From Bacteroidales bacterium (GTDB lineage: Bacteria > Bacteroidota > Bacteroidia > Bacteroidales > UBA932): a DNA stretch of 46,832 nucleotides. The translations under genes and the position numbers were made by a program. The notes under the pieces were generated by a model. It saw only the letters and a program-made list of their open reading frames with translations. It searched no databases and had not been told where the DNA came from. The stretch lies in assembly GCA_017651225.1 (NCBI GenBank), contig JAGCDF010000016.1, positions 1-46,832 of the forward strand. Reading direction: 5' to 3'. Below are positions 7,061 through 17,691 of this stretch, one piece after another; position 1 is the first letter of the stretch; each line of letters opens with the position of its first letter.

Positions 7061-7961
7061 AATCTGGGAAGAATATCCCTGGTACAGGTTCACGCGCGCA
7101 TATGTTGACATCATCACCCGGACCTGTCTCCGCTCTATCCAGATAGAGGGGCTGGAGCACATTCCCCGCAGCGGCGCCGTCCTGCTGGCGCCCAACCACT
7201 GCGCCACGCTGATGGACCCGCTGCTCCAGTTGCAGATTCCGGGGCTGATCGGTTTCGGCGCCCGCTCGGATATCTTCGAGAATCCCAAAACCGCCAGGAT
7301 TCTGCGCTGGATGCGCATCGTTCCCCTCGCCCGCGAGCGCGACGGCCTCGCGGAGGTGGCCAAGAACTTCGAGGTCTTCGACGAAATCATCGACTGCCTG
7401 GCCCACGACGTCCCCTTCTGCATGTACGCCGAAGGCACGCACCACCCCGCGCCGGGCATGCTGCCCGTCAAGAAGGGCCTCTTCCGCATCGCGAAAATGG
7501 CCTCCGAGAAGCTCGGAAAGCCGGTTTACATCGTGCCGATCGGCACCAATTACGAGGATTACTACCGCGGCCAGACGCACGTGCGCATGCGCATCGGCGA
7601 GCCGATGGAGATCGCGCAGGAGTTCGCGCGCCGCGAGGGCATGCCCGAAGCGGAGATCTACCGCGAGCTCTGCGAGCAGCTGCGCGAGCGTGACCTCGCG
7701 CTGATCGGCGAGCCGATGGTCTTCAAGCGCCCCGCGAAGGCCCTGCGCTGGCTCCTGTCCGTGCTGTCGCTCCCGCTCTTCGCGGTCTGCGCCGTGGGTG
7801 CCCTGCCCATCTGGCTCCCCTACCTGCTGATCATGCGGGGCATGAAAGACAAGGCCTGGGCGCACACCGTGCGCTTCGGCCTGCACATGTTCCTGCCACT
7901 CTTCATCCCCTTCCACATCGGGTACGAGCGGCTGCTGAATCTGTATCGGAGTCTGTTCTGA
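7053..7961 (+). CDS. PlsC-like 1-acyl-glycerol-phosphate acyltransferase
   Basis: 302 residues with an acyltransferase domain at about residues 35-220 and C-terminal membrane segments (LLSVLSLPLFAVCAVGALP and following). The catalytic block is APNHCATLMD, giving His and Asp separated by five residues rather than the classical four; from memory this spacing is common in Bacteroidota homologues (NHCNTLMD). Block III is MYAEGTHHP, followed by PVKKGLFRIA and PVYIVPIG. It probably acylates lysophosphatidate or a related lysolipid at the inner membrane. It overlaps the BASS gene by 8 bases; a functional link between the two is unproven. Confidence 0.85.
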   Translation: MAKIWEEYPWYRFTRAYVDIITRTCLRSIQIEGLEHIPRSGAVLLAPNHCATLMDPLLQLQIPGLIGFGARSDIFENPKTARILRWMRIVPLARERDGLAEVAKNFEVFDEIIDCLAHDVPFCMYAEGTHHPAPGMLPVKKGLFRIAKMASEKLGKPVYIVPIGTNYEDYYRGQTHVRMRIGEPMEIAQEFARREGMPEAEIYRELCEQLRERDLALIGEPMVFKRPAKALRWLLSVLSLPLFAVCAVGALPIWLPYLLIMRGMKDKAWAHTVRFGLHMFLPLFIPFHIGYERLLNLYRSLF

Positions 7962-7966
7962 TCAGG

Positions 7967-8209
7967 CTATTTGCCTTTCTTCGACCCAGTGAGAATTTTC
8001 CTGATGCCCTGCACCAGGCCAAGACCCGCATCCGCCAGTAAGGATGACGGGACCAGGTTGCTGACCAGATTGGCCGGCTTCAGCGAATTCAGCAGGCGGC
8101 CCGTTTCGTTGCTGATGTTTCTTCCGGTCGCCTTCTGCTCCGCCTTGATGTAGAGAATGGCTTTCTCCAGATCGTCGACGGTCTTGATATTTTCGTATTT
8201 GCTACTCAT
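7967..8209 (-). CDS. Small conserved hypothetical protein
   Basis: 80-residue basic protein beginning MSSKYENIKTVDDLEKAI. It has one N-terminal helical segment of mixed charge and a weakly hydrophobic middle (NLVPSSLLADAGLGLVQGI), and ends in a lysine-rich tail (TGSKKGK). No family function is recognised. ATG 8209 overlaps the stop region of the upstream holin-like gene by 8 bases, which supports this start over the one at 8227. It is the third gene of a compact three-gene unit of small envelope proteins. Confidence 0.65.
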   Translation of the reverse strand: MSSKYENIKTVDDLEKAILYIKAEQKATGRNISNETGRLLNSLKPANLVSNLVPSSLLADAGLGLVQGIRKILTGSKKGK

Positions 8210-8546
8210 CTTCGTCGTAGAATGCATCGATAAACAGTTTCACGAACATATCGCGGAACAGGTTTTTCCTGCACGCGCACAGGACGATCAGGACCAGCAC
8301 AAAGAAGGCGGCGACCAGGAGCGTTCCCCACGGGGCGCCCAGCAGGCCGTTGATCCACTGGAGCAGCGCGATGGAAAGCAGACCGAGCACCAGCGACACG
8401 GTGCAGATGATGACCAGGCTGGCCAGGAACTGCGAAAGCGCGTTCGAGAGGGCGCGGGTGGTCTTGAGCTTGGCTTCGTCGACCGCCAGCTTCACGTATT
8501 CCTGGACATCTTTGCCGATGATGCCCAGCGAAGTGTCGATATCCAT
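8202..8546 (-). CDS. Holin-like (phage holin 3_6 / DUF1469 type) membrane protein
   Basis: 114 residues. An amphipathic N-terminal helix (about residues 1-40, with EYVKLAVDEAKLKTTRALSN) precedes two transmembrane helices (about residues 43-65 and 72-92), then a short positive and acidic tail. This is the pattern of the phage-holin-superfamily III-like proteins found next to YtxH-like genes in many bacteria; they are not lytic genes. The exact role is unknown, perhaps envelope stress or membrane organisation. It lies between the YtxH-like gene (2 bases upstream) and a small hypothetical gene that overlaps it. Confidence 0.75.
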   Translation of the reverse strand: MDIDTSLGIIGKDVQEYVKLAVDEAKLKTTRALSNALSQFLASLVIICTVSLVLGLLSIALLQWINGLLGAPWGTLLVAAFFVLVLIVLCACRKNLFRDMFVKLFIDAFYDEDE

Positions 8547-8548
8547 AA

Positions 8549-8794
8549 CTATTCTTCCGCTTGTTTCTTGCTCTTGCTCCTGGCGGTGGCTTTCGCCTTC
8601 TTCTCCTTCAGGGCGTCCTCGACCTTGTCGAGCCCCTTGAGCACGGCCGCGCGGCCGTTGGTGAAGGCTTCGGAGCCTTTTTCCTTGATGTCTTTGACGA
8701 CTTCCTCACCCTTTTCCGTCTTGGCGAGGAAGAGCAGGGCGGCACCGGTCAGGGCGCCGGCCACGAATGCAAAAAATGAATTTCCGTTGGCCAT
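8549..8794 (-). CDS. YtxH-like small membrane protein
   Basis: 81 residues: an N-terminal transmembrane helix with small residues (FFAFVAGALTGAALLFLA), then a long charged helix ending in a lysine/alanine-rich stretch, typical of YtxH-domain and apolipoprotein-like stress proteins. The protein is first in the three-gene minus-strand unit. Its promoter is in the divergent region 8795-8906. General stress induction is known for some YtxH relatives, but here it is only an inference. Confidence 0.75.
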   Translation of the reverse strand: MANGNSFFAFVAGALTGAALLFLAKTEKGEEVVKDIKEKGSEAFTNGRAAVLKGLDKVEDALKEKKAKATARSKSKKQAEE

Positions 8795-8833
8795 AATGCT
8801 AGTGTTTTTAATCTAATTTCATGTGGTCTCCCA

Positions 8834-8861
8834 CAAATTTATGGAATTTTTCCTAAATTCG
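8834..8861. promoter_or_regulatory. Divergent -7 boxes between YtxH-like and DUF308 genes
   Basis: On the minus strand TAAATTTG (complement of 8834-8841) fits the -7 consensus and serves the YtxH-like gene 40 bases away. On the plus strand TAAATTCG (8854-8861) is a weaker match, 45 bases before ATG 8907. Convincing -33 boxes at the right distance are not seen for either. Confidence 0.4.
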
Positions 8862-8906
8862 CACCTACAAACACTGTTATTTACTAACCACACTAAACTT
8901 TCTAAA

Positions 8907-9449
8907 ATGAATACCGGTAAAAAAATCTGGCTCTGCATTGTCGGCCTTCTGCTCATTGCACTGGGCGTGTATTGTTTCACCAGCCCCAGCCTGACCCTGC
9001 TGACCACCGCGAAAATTCTGGGTATCGCCCTGCTGGTCGAGGGTATCATCAAGATGGTGTTCACCCTCCGGACACAGGCGTTCCTCCCCTTCAGCGGCAC
9101 CCGCATGCTCAGCGCCCTGCTGGACATCCTCTTCGGCTGCTTCATCCTTTTCAACCTCTACAGCACCGCCGTTTCGCTGCCGATGATCTTCGCCATCTGG
9201 GTGATCATCGAAGGCATCAGCGTCGCCGTCCAGAGTTTCGACTACAAGAAGGCCGGCTTCTCCCAGTGGTGGCTGATCTTCATCCTGGGCGTCTGCGCCG
9301 CCATTCTCGGCTTCTTCGGCATGCAGAACCTGCACGTCACCGCCGCCACGCTCAGCGCCCTGATCGGCATCGCACTCATCCTCTCCGGTCTGGCCAATTT
9401 CTTCGCCGTGATCGGCGTCAGCCGCATCGAGAAAGCCCTCAGGTTATAA
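8907..9449 (+). CDS. HdeD/DUF308 family membrane protein
   Basis: 180 residues arranged as six hydrophobic segments in three hairpins, as in HdeD-type DUF308 proteins. Landmarks are the first helix IWLCIVGLLLIALGVYCFTSP, GIALLVEGI, SALLDILFGCFILFNLY and LIFILGVCAAILGFF. HdeD of E. coli is linked to acid resistance at high cell density; the role here is not known. ATG 8907 (MNTGKK) is chosen because the upstream in-frame extension runs through the promoter region. A terminator follows at 9466. Confidence 0.82.
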   Translation: MNTGKKIWLCIVGLLLIALGVYCFTSPSLTLLTTAKILGIALLVEGIIKMVFTLRTQAFLPFSGTRMLSALLDILFGCFILFNLYSTAVSLPMIFAIWVIIEGISVAVQSFDYKKAGFSQWWLIFILGVCAAILGFFGMQNLHVTAATLSALIGIALILSGLANFFAVIGVSRIEKALRL

Positions 9450-9465
9450 CCCCGAGGCCATATAG

Positions 9466-9502
9466 AAAAAAGCGGATCCTGTCACAGGGTCCGCTTTTCT
9501 TT
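9466..9502. terminator. Intrinsic terminator, probably bidirectional
   Basis: AAAAGCGGATCCTG (9468-9481) pairs with CAGGGTCCGCTTTT (9485-9498) around a three-base loop, with A-runs on the left and TTTTCTTT on the right. It can end the DUF308 transcript and also transcripts leaving the dehydrogenase gene on the minus strand. Confidence 0.85.
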
Positions 9503-9548
9503 AGGTAATAGTACAGTTTATTGTTTAATATCCATCTGTTCAGGATAT

Positions 9549-10487
9549 TCAACAATCCAAAACCGTGCCACGAATGTTTTCGGCCACCTGGTGCACCAGG
9601 CGGAGCAGCGCTTCGCGGCTCGCCCAGGCCGTGTGCGGCGTGAAGCGGAAGCGCTCGGGGTGCTGCACATGCAGCAGCGGGCTGTCGGCCGGGAGCGGCT
9701 CCGTGACGTACACGTCGAGCGCCGCGCCGGCGATCACGCCCGCGTCCACGGCCGCGGCAAGGGCGGCCTCGTCCACGATGCCGCCGCGGCCGAGGTTCAG
9801 CAGGAAGGCGCTCGGACGCATCTTCCGGAGCTCCGCGGCGCCGATCAGGCCTTTCGTGCGCTCGTTGAGCGGCGCATGCACGCTGACCACGTCCGCGTGC
9901 GCGAGCAGCTCGTCCAGCGGGACGCTGGGATAGTCCGTGTTGTGCGAGGTCCCGGAGGTGGAATAATAGATGACCTGCATCCCGAAAGCCGTCGCCACGG
10001 CCGCCACGCGGGTGCCGATGGTCCCCATGCCGATGATGCCCAGCGTCTTGCCGGCCAGCTCGGGATACGGGTGCGAGATGTCGCAGAAGATGCGGCCCGC
10101 GGAATAGCGGCCGCTCTTCACGCAGTCGTCGAAATAGGGCGAAAAGCCCGCCAGCGAAAGCAGATGGGCGAAGGTGGACTGGACCACCGCCTCCGTGGAG
10201 TAGCCCGCGGCGTTGCGCACGGGAATCCCCCGCGCCGCCGCGGCGTCCAGGTCGATATTGTTCACGCCCGTCGCCGCCTCGCAGATCAGCTTCAGCTTCG
10301 GCGCATGCGCGAGCAGCGCCTCGTTCACGCGTACCTTATTGACAATCAGCACATCGCAGTCCCCCACCCGCTCCAGCGCCTCCTCCGGCGTGGAGAACGG
10401 GTAGCAGACCAGCTCGCCCTGCTCGGCGATCTCGGTCAGCGGGGTCTCCCCCAGCGTCGCCGCATCCAGAAATACAATTTTCAGCAT
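9549..10487 (-). CDS. D-isomer-specific 2-hydroxyacid dehydrogenase
   Basis: NAD(P)-dependent oxidoreductase of 312 residues that interconverts a 2-oxoacid and a D-2-hydroxyacid (glycerate, lactate or similar). The nucleotide-binding motif is GMGTIG (residues 153-158). The catalytic triad is Arg234 (NLGRGGIVDE), Glu263 (VYVTEP) and His285 (FTPHTAW). The substrate-binding part is residues 1-100 with ATGVNNIDL. ATG 10487 (MLKIVFLD) is chosen; the frame continues seven codons further upstream into a repeat element. The substrate cannot be fixed, though hydroxypyruvate/glycerate-type enzymes are the closest in pattern. It lies 35 bases after the GH3 gene, with the repeat between them. Confidence 0.9.
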   Translation of the reverse strand: MLKIVFLDAATLGETPLTEIAEQGELVCYPFSTPEEALERVGDCDVLIVNKVRVNEALLAHAPKLKLICEAATGVNNIDLDAAAARGIPVRNAAGYSTEAVVQSTFAHLLSLAGFSPYFDDCVKSGRYSAGRIFCDISHPYPELAGKTLGIIGMGTIGTRVAAVATAFGMQVIYYSTSGTSHNTDYPSVPLDELLAHADVVSVHAPLNERTKGLIGAAELRKMRPSAFLLNLGRGGIVDEAALAAAVDAGVIAGAALDVYVTEPLPADSPLLHVQHPERFRFTPHTAWASREALLRLVHQVAENIRGTVLDC

Positions 10488-10495
10488 AGGAATGA

Positions 10496-10520
10496 GATTC
10501 CCGGTCAAGCCGGGAATGAC
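10496..10520. repeat. Short palindromic repeat, copy 1 (intergenic)
   Basis: The core CCCGGTCAAGCCGGG is an inverted repeat with flanks GATT and AATGAC. It sits between the dehydrogenase and GH3 genes. Related copies lie at 21957-21980 and 22861-22885. The full unit is 25 bases and reads as a REP-like sequence. Confidence 0.75.
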
Positions 10521-10522
10521 GT

Positions 10523-12835
<2,313 letters not shown>

Positions 12836-12875
12836 TCGAATTGGTTTTAGTCTCTAAAATTAGGTATTTTTTTCG

Positions 12876-12883
12876 TATTTTTG
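12876..12883 (+). promoter_or_regulatory. -7 box 8 bases before the antiporter ATG
   Basis: TATTTTTG fits TAnnTTTG and ends 8 bases before ATG 12892. Transcription would start almost at the initiation codon, predicting a leaderless or near-leaderless mRNA. The -33 box is poorly defined. Confidence 0.5.
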
Positions 12884-12891
12884 CCCTGATT

Positions 12892-15141
12892 ATGTCCGAA
12901 GAATTGAACCTTGTGCGCGATCTGGCGGTCATCCTCGTATCCGCCGGCGCCTTCACCATCATATCCAAGGCCCTCAAGCAGCCGCTCATCCTGGGCTACA
13001 TCCTCGCCGGCTTCCTGGTCGGCCCGCACATCTCGTGGTTCCCGGGGATCACCTCCGAGGAGACGGTCCACCAGTGGTCGGAGATCGGCATCATCTTCCT
13101 GATGTTCGGTCTGGGTCTGGAATTCAGCTTCAAGAAGCTGCTCAAGGTGGGCAGCAGCGCCCTCGTCACGGCCGGGAGCAAGTTCCTGGGCGTGTTCGTG
13201 CTGGGCTTCGTGACCGGCCAGGCCATGGGCTGGACGGCCATGGAGAGCATCTTCCTGGGCGGTCTGCTGTCGATGTCCTCCACGATGGTGGTGCTCAAAT
13301 CCTACGACGACATGGGCCTGAAAGGCCGGCCCTGGGCCGGGATGGTGTTCGGCACCCTCGTGGTCGAGGACCTGATCGCGATCCTGCTCATGGTCCTCCT
13401 GTCCACGATGGCGGTCTCCAACCAGTTCGCCGGCGGCGAGATGCTCTTCAACCTGGCCAAGCTGGCCTTCTTCCTCATCCTGTGGTTCCTGGTGGGCATC
13501 TACGTCATCCCGTCCATCCTCAAGCGGGCGCGCCGCTTCCTCAACAACGAGATCCTGCTCATCGTCAGCATCGGCCTATGCTTCGGGATGGTCGCGCTGG
13601 CGGAAACCGTCGGTTTCTCCTCCGCGCTCGGCGCCTTCGTGATGGGCTCCATCCTCGCGGAAACCATTGAGAGCGAGCACATTGAACATCTCGTCTCCCC
13701 GATCAAGGACCTCTTCGGCGCCATCTTCTTCGTGTCCGTGGGTATGATGGTCGCCCCGGCCGTCATCGCGGAGCACTGGCTCACCATCCTCATCATCACG
13801 CTGCTGGTGATGCTCACCCACATCCTCTTCGCGGGCGCGGGCATCCTGATGACCGGCGGCGGCCTGCGCAACGCCGTCCACACGGGCTTCAGCCTCGCGC
13901 AGCTTGGCGAATTCGGCTTCATCATCGCGGGCGTGGGCGTGACCCTCGGCGTGATGCGGGACTTCATCTACCCGGTCATCATCGCCGTGTCCGTCATCAC
14001 CACCTTCACCACCCCGTACATGATCAAGCTGGCAGAGCCGGCATACGGCGGCCTGATCAAGCTCCTGCCGGAGAAGTGGGTCGCGCGCCTGGACGCGCCG
14101 GAACAGAAATCCCGCTCGACGGCCGCCGAGCAGAGCGAGTGGAAGAAGCTGCTGCGCGCCTACTTCCTGCGCATCGTGCTCTACGGCGTGGTCCTCGTGG
14201 CCATCATGATCGGCTCCAAGCAGTTCCTGGAGCCGCTCGCAAGCCGACTTTTCCCGGACTGGAGTCCGTTCATCCACAACCTCGTGGTGGTGGCCGTGAC
14301 GCTCGTCGTGATGGCCCCCTTCCTCTACGGCATGGCCATCAGCTCCGGCTCCATCAACGCCCACGCCGCCAAGCTCCTGACGGAGAAGAACGCCAACAAG
14401 TGGCCCCTCGCGGGCCTCGTGCTCACACGAACCTTCCTGGCCATCTCCATGATCCTCAGCGTCATCGCCAGCCACTTCGCGCTGGCGGGCTGGGCGGTCG
14501 TGCTCATCATCGTCGGCGGCTTCGTCTTCGTGATCGCCTCCCGCAGCACGATGCACCGCTACTCCGCGCTGGAGCAGCGCTTCCTGAGCAACCTCAACGA
14601 GAAAGAGGAAGCAGAGCGCAAGCGCCACCCGGTCACGAACTCCGTCCGCAACAAGATGGCCGGCTACGACGTGCACCTGGAGCTGCTGGAACTCTCCCCC
14701 GACTCCATCTTCGTCGGCAAGCAGCTCAAGGACATCCCCTTCCGCGCCGAGACGGGTGCTAACCTGATCAAGATCCAGCGCGGCACGCAAAGCATCACCA
14801 TCCCTTCAGGCGAGATGCGTATCTTCCCGTACGACAAGCTGTTGGCGGTCGGCACATCCGCCCAGATCGACGCGCTCCGCGCCATGCTCTCCCAGTCGGA
14901 CGCCCAGCCCTCGCCGCTCGCCGAGCAGGAATTCGAGGTGGCGCCGGTCACGCTCGACGAGGATTCCTTCCTGACCGGAAAGGTCCTGCGCGAGGTCAAC
15001 ATGCGCCACTACCGCTGCATGGTTATCAGCGTCCTGCACGAGGGGGAATTTATCACAAACCCCAAACCGGATTACCGATTTGGGGCAGGTGACATTGTAT
15101 GGATCGCCGGCGAAACCAGCGCGCTCCCTTATAAATCGTAG
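12892..15141 (+). CDS. CPA2 family monovalent cation:proton antiporter with TrkA-C domains
   Basis: 749-residue inner-membrane protein that exchanges potassium or sodium for protons. The transport domain (about residues 1-395) has some twelve hydrophobic helices; landmarks are LKQPLILGYILAGFLVGP, GLGLEFSFKKL, LGGLLSMSSTMVVLKSY and HTGFSLAQLGEFGFI. A second membrane block with about four helices covers residues 420-570. Two TrkA-C (RCK-C) ligand-binding domains follow, about 595-680 (LELSPDSIFVGKQL, then SGEMRIFPYDKLLAVG) and 690-745 (VTLDEDSFLTGKVL, then FGAGDIVWIAG). RCK-C domains usually sense nucleotides and gate the channel. ATG 12892 is chosen from the -7 box and the family N-terminus. 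Its 3' end overlaps the convergent DUF5723 gene by 13 bases. Confidence 0.9.
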   Translation: MSEELNLVRDLAVILVSAGAFTIISKALKQPLILGYILAGFLVGPHISWFPGITSEETVHQWSEIGIIFLMFGLGLEFSFKKLLKVGSSALVTAGSKFLGVFVLGFVTGQAMGWTAMESIFLGGLLSMSSTMVVLKSYDDMGLKGRPWAGMVFGTLVVEDLIAILLMVLLSTMAVSNQFAGGEMLFNLAKLAFFLILWFLVGIYVIPSILKRARRFLNNEILLIVSIGLCFGMVALAETVGFSSALGAFVMGSILAETIESEHIEHLVSPIKDLFGAIFFVSVGMMVAPAVIAEHWLTILIITLLVMLTHILFAGAGILMTGGGLRNAVHTGFSLAQLGEFGFIIAGVGVTLGVMRDFIYPVIIAVSVITTFTTPYMIKLAEPAYGGLIKLLPEKWVARLDAPEQKSRSTAAEQSEWKKLLRAYFLRIVLYGVVLVAIMIGSKQFLEPLASRLFPDWSPFIHNLVVVAVTLVVMAPFLYGMAISSGSINAHAAKLLTEKNANKWPLAGLVLTRTFLAISMILSVIASHFALAGWAVVLIIVGGFVFVIASRSTMHRYSALEQRFLSNLNEKEEAERKRHPVTNSVRNKMAGYDVHLELLELSPDSIFVGKQLKDIPFRAETGANLIKIQRGTQSITIPSGEMRIFPYDKLLAVGTSAQIDALRAMLSQSDAQPSPLAEQEFEVAPVTLDEDSFLTGKVLREVNMRHYRCMVISVLHEGEFITNPKPDYRFGAGDIVWIAGETSALPYKS

Positions 15142-16478
15142 GTCAAGCCCAGCGACCAGGTCCTGTGGACCGGATCGATGGGGCTGGTGGTGTTCTTCTG
15201 CGTACCCGCCGTAGAGGTCTCGAGGCCATAATAAATCTGGAACCGGGATACGTGGACGGAGACGCCGAAACTGTACAGGAAACCGAAAGAACCGCGGCCG
15301 AAGGAAGCGGTCAGGTCCAGCCACTTGAACGGGTTGTAGTCCGCGCCCAGACGCGCCTCCCAGTACGGTGAGTACTTATAGTTAATATACTGCGCGATGG
15401 CGCCGACACGTACCTTGTCGCAGGACGGGATCGTGTAGCGGATGCCCAGGTTGGCCGTGAACGGCAGCGCCTCGACGCGCCACTTGTCATAGCGCAGCTT
15501 CGGATAGACGCCATCCAGGAACTTCTTGGCGATTTCCGTGGCCCGCTTAGTGAGACCGTCCTTGTTCAGGTCATCATACGAGAGGGGGCCCACGCCGTCA
15601 AAATACACGTAGCCGGAGGAAGCGGCCGCATTGCCGTAATGCCAGGCGATGCCGCCGAGATCCAGGATCGCTGCGGACAGGGTCAGGTATTCGTTCGGCG
15701 TGACGGCCACGCCCAGGTCGAAAGCGGCGCCGGCTCCCGTGGGAAGCGGGAACTTGTGGTGGGCGTGGATGTCCGACAGGCTGATTTTCTGATCAGGGTA
15801 TCCTTCAGCCTTGTAGAAGCTGCTGGGCAGGTCGATCTCCGCTTTCGAGAAGATGGTGTAGCCCGCGTCCGACTTCTCGACGTCGAACTGCGTGAAGCGA
15901 TAGGACAGGCCGTACTCGGCGATCAGCAGCTTGGCGCGGCCGCCGATGGAGACGATGTCGCTGAGCTTGCGGCCGTAGCCGTAATTCAATTCGATATAGC
16001 CCTGGGCCTTGACTCCCAGGTCGCTCAGGTCATAACGCGCATCCGTCGTACCGCGCTTCAGGAGTTCGAAGATGCCCTTGGGCGCCGTCATGGTCGTCGG
16101 GAGGCGGAAGCCGATTTCAAAAGAATGATAGGCGTCGCCGCGACGGATGCCGTAGGAGAACAGGTTGAGCGCGATCTCGCCGTTGCGCGCGACGGTGTTC
16201 GGAATCCGGCTGAGGAACTGATCGGCCGAGATGGACTCGTGCAGGCCCGTCACCAGACCTCCGTCAGTAGGATAATAGAAGGTGGAGACACCGTAGTTCT
16301 GGACTTTGTTGCGGGTCAACTCGAAACCGCCGATGAAGTCACTGTCCGGGAAAAGGGCCGGATTGATGCGGTAGACGGGACGGTAGTCCTTCAAGAAGAA
16401 GCCCTGCTGGTACACCTGCGCGTTCAGGAGCGTCCCTGCGCTGAGGAAAAGCGCTATCTGGAGTAAGAACTTTTTCAT
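15129..16478 (-). CDS. DUF5723 family outer-membrane beta-barrel protein
   Basis: 449 residues with a signal peptide (MKKFLLQIALFLSAGTLLNA-Q). The mature part is made of alternating amphipathic strands rich in Tyr/Gly, ending in the aromatic/hydrophobic LGLTYDL. The opening YQQGFFLKDYRPVYRINPALFPD is characteristic of DUF5723 proteins (PorV/FadL-like barrels of Bacteroidota). The function is unknown. It overlaps the preceding lipoprotein gene by 4 bases (ATGA), so the two are probably made together and may interact. Its 3' end overlaps the convergent antiporter gene. Confidence 0.8.
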   Translation of the reverse strand: MKKFLLQIALFLSAGTLLNAQVYQQGFFLKDYRPVYRINPALFPDSDFIGGFELTRNKVQNYGVSTFYYPTDGGLVTGLHESISADQFLSRIPNTVARNGEIALNLFSYGIRRGDAYHSFEIGFRLPTTMTAPKGIFELLKRGTTDARYDLSDLGVKAQGYIELNYGYGRKLSDIVSIGGRAKLLIAEYGLSYRFTQFDVEKSDAGYTIFSKAEIDLPSSFYKAEGYPDQKISLSDIHAHHKFPLPTGAGAAFDLGVAVTPNEYLTLSAAILDLGGIAWHYGNAAASSGYVYFDGVGPLSYDDLNKDGLTKRATEIAKKFLDGVYPKLRYDKWRVEALPFTANLGIRYTIPSCDKVRVGAIAQYINYKYSPYWEARLGADYNPFKWLDLTASFGRGSFGFLYSFGVSVHVSRFQIYYGLETSTAGTQKNTTSPIDPVHRTWSLGLTYDL

Positions 16479-17611
16479 TTGCCGAAGAGGGTTATGCCAC
16501 CGTACAGCTTGACGGAAGCGGTTTTCATCGAAAGACTCATCGCAGAGGAAAGCGGGACCAGGCCGGCCGTCTTGGAGTATTCAAACTTCAAGTCGAGCAC
16601 GACTTCATGGATGTCGGGGATGGTCCCCGTCAGGGCCTCCACCTCAAGCACGACCGGCGTCACGGTCGCTGCGCCCGGCTTTCCGCCGATGATCTTGACG
16701 TCCGAGGAGAAGACGACATCCTTGATTTCGTTCCCCTTCTCGTCCCGGAGCTTGATGCTTTTGATCGTCACGTCGAGCGGAAGCGTATTCTCCAGATCGA
16801 AGGCCAGATAGCACTTGTGCAGCTTGAACTTGCCCAGGGGCACGTTCAGCTTCGAGATCGGGAACGCCTGCGAGAGCGAGAACTTCTCGGAGAGAGCGAG
16901 ATTGCTGGTGAAAGAGGTATAGAACGAGAACTTGGCATCATCCGACGGGCGGACCTGGTCCTTGGCGTTCGCCGGAAGGTCCAGCGTCAGGTCATTCATC
17001 TCGACGCTGGCGACCAGGTCGATCACTTCGGCGGGAATATCCAGTTTGAAAAGGGAAATCGCGGAATAGCTGCTCCGGAGGGAGAAATCCTCCATCTTGT
17101 ACTCTTTCGAATACGTCTCCTGGTAGGAGTTGTCCTTGCAGCGGACCCAGATGTCGGTATTCAGGGTCAGCGGAGCCGTGATCGGATTCGTGGCGTAGAG
17201 GGACAGGCGCTGGTTCATGAATCCGATGTTGAACATGCGCAGCAGTGCGGCCGTCGAAGCGATGGAACAGGACTGCGAACCGATGTCCCAGTGGTACGGC
17301 TGGGTCGGATCGGGAATGTCCATGAGCTCACGGAACGCATTCACCGCGAACACCTGATCTTCGCTTTCGATATAGAAAGTGCCGTTGGATTCCTCTTTCA
17401 TGAGGCTCTCGAGCAAGGATGCGATCGATTTGTTGGAACTGAGCAGGTCTTTGACCGTGATGGGACCGACCTGGCCGATGGGGACGAAAATCTCTTCCCC
17501 GAAAAGGGTCATCTCTCTGTTGACGCCGTCAGGATCATACTCGCTGCGGGTGCAGGAGACAAAAGACAACAGCATCGCCAGACCGGAAAATAGTAAGAAA
17601 CGATGGTTCAT
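16475..17611 (-). CDS. Uncharacterised lipoprotein paired with DUF5723 barrel
   Basis: 378 residues. The signal peptide ends in LSFVSC, giving lipid-anchored Cys20. The rest is beta-rich with no catalytic motif that I recognise; repeated segments of the type LALSEKFSLSQAFPISKLNVPLGKF and VVLEVEALTGTIPDIHEVVLDLKFEY suggest stacked beta-sandwich domains. Its stop overlaps the start of the DUF5723 gene, which suggests a partnership at the outer membrane. The upstream gap to the divergent Na/Pi gene holds the promoter region. Confidence 0.7.
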   Translation of the reverse strand: MNHRFLLFSGLAMLLSFVSCTRSEYDPDGVNREMTLFGEEIFVPIGQVGPITVKDLLSSNKSIASLLESLMKEESNGTFYIESEDQVFAVNAFRELMDIPDPTQPYHWDIGSQSCSIASTAALLRMFNIGFMNQRLSLYATNPITAPLTLNTDIWVRCKDNSYQETYSKEYKMEDFSLRSSYSAISLFKLDIPAEVIDLVASVEMNDLTLDLPANAKDQVRPSDDAKFSFYTSFTSNLALSEKFSLSQAFPISKLNVPLGKFKLHKCYLAFDLENTLPLDVTIKSIKLRDEKGNEIKDVVFSSDVKIIGGKPGAATVTPVVLEVEALTGTIPDIHEVVLDLKFEYSKTAGLVPLSSAMSLSMKTASVKLYGGITLFGK

Positions 17612-17659
17612 ATTTCTTCAGTTAGCTGGTCAAAGATATAAATAATCCATGGATTTTTT

Positions 17660-17667
17660 TATTTTTG
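17660..17667 (+). promoter_or_regulatory. -7 box of the Na/Pi cotransporter operon
   Basis: TATTTTTG in a T-rich tract fits TAnnTTTG and lies 24 bases before ATG 17692. A TTG start codon inside this box would be in frame with the gene but is not credible as a start. Confidence 0.5.
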
Positions 17668-17691
17668 CATAACAAAAACCGAAACTCCCGA

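Noticed and set aside
8202-8546. Holin-like gene as sign of a prophage
   Set aside because: No lysin or structural phage genes nearby; the pairing with a YtxH-like protein is typical of chromosomal envelope genes.
9527-9550. AATATCC...GGATATT inverted repeat near the dehydrogenase stop
   Set aside because: Only seven base pairs, overlaps the end of the gene, no U-tract on the minus strand; the stronger terminator is at 9466-9502.
17665-17691. TTG start for the Na/Pi cotransporter
   Set aside because: The TTG is part of the promoter -7 box; the ATG at 17692 fits the first transmembrane helix.
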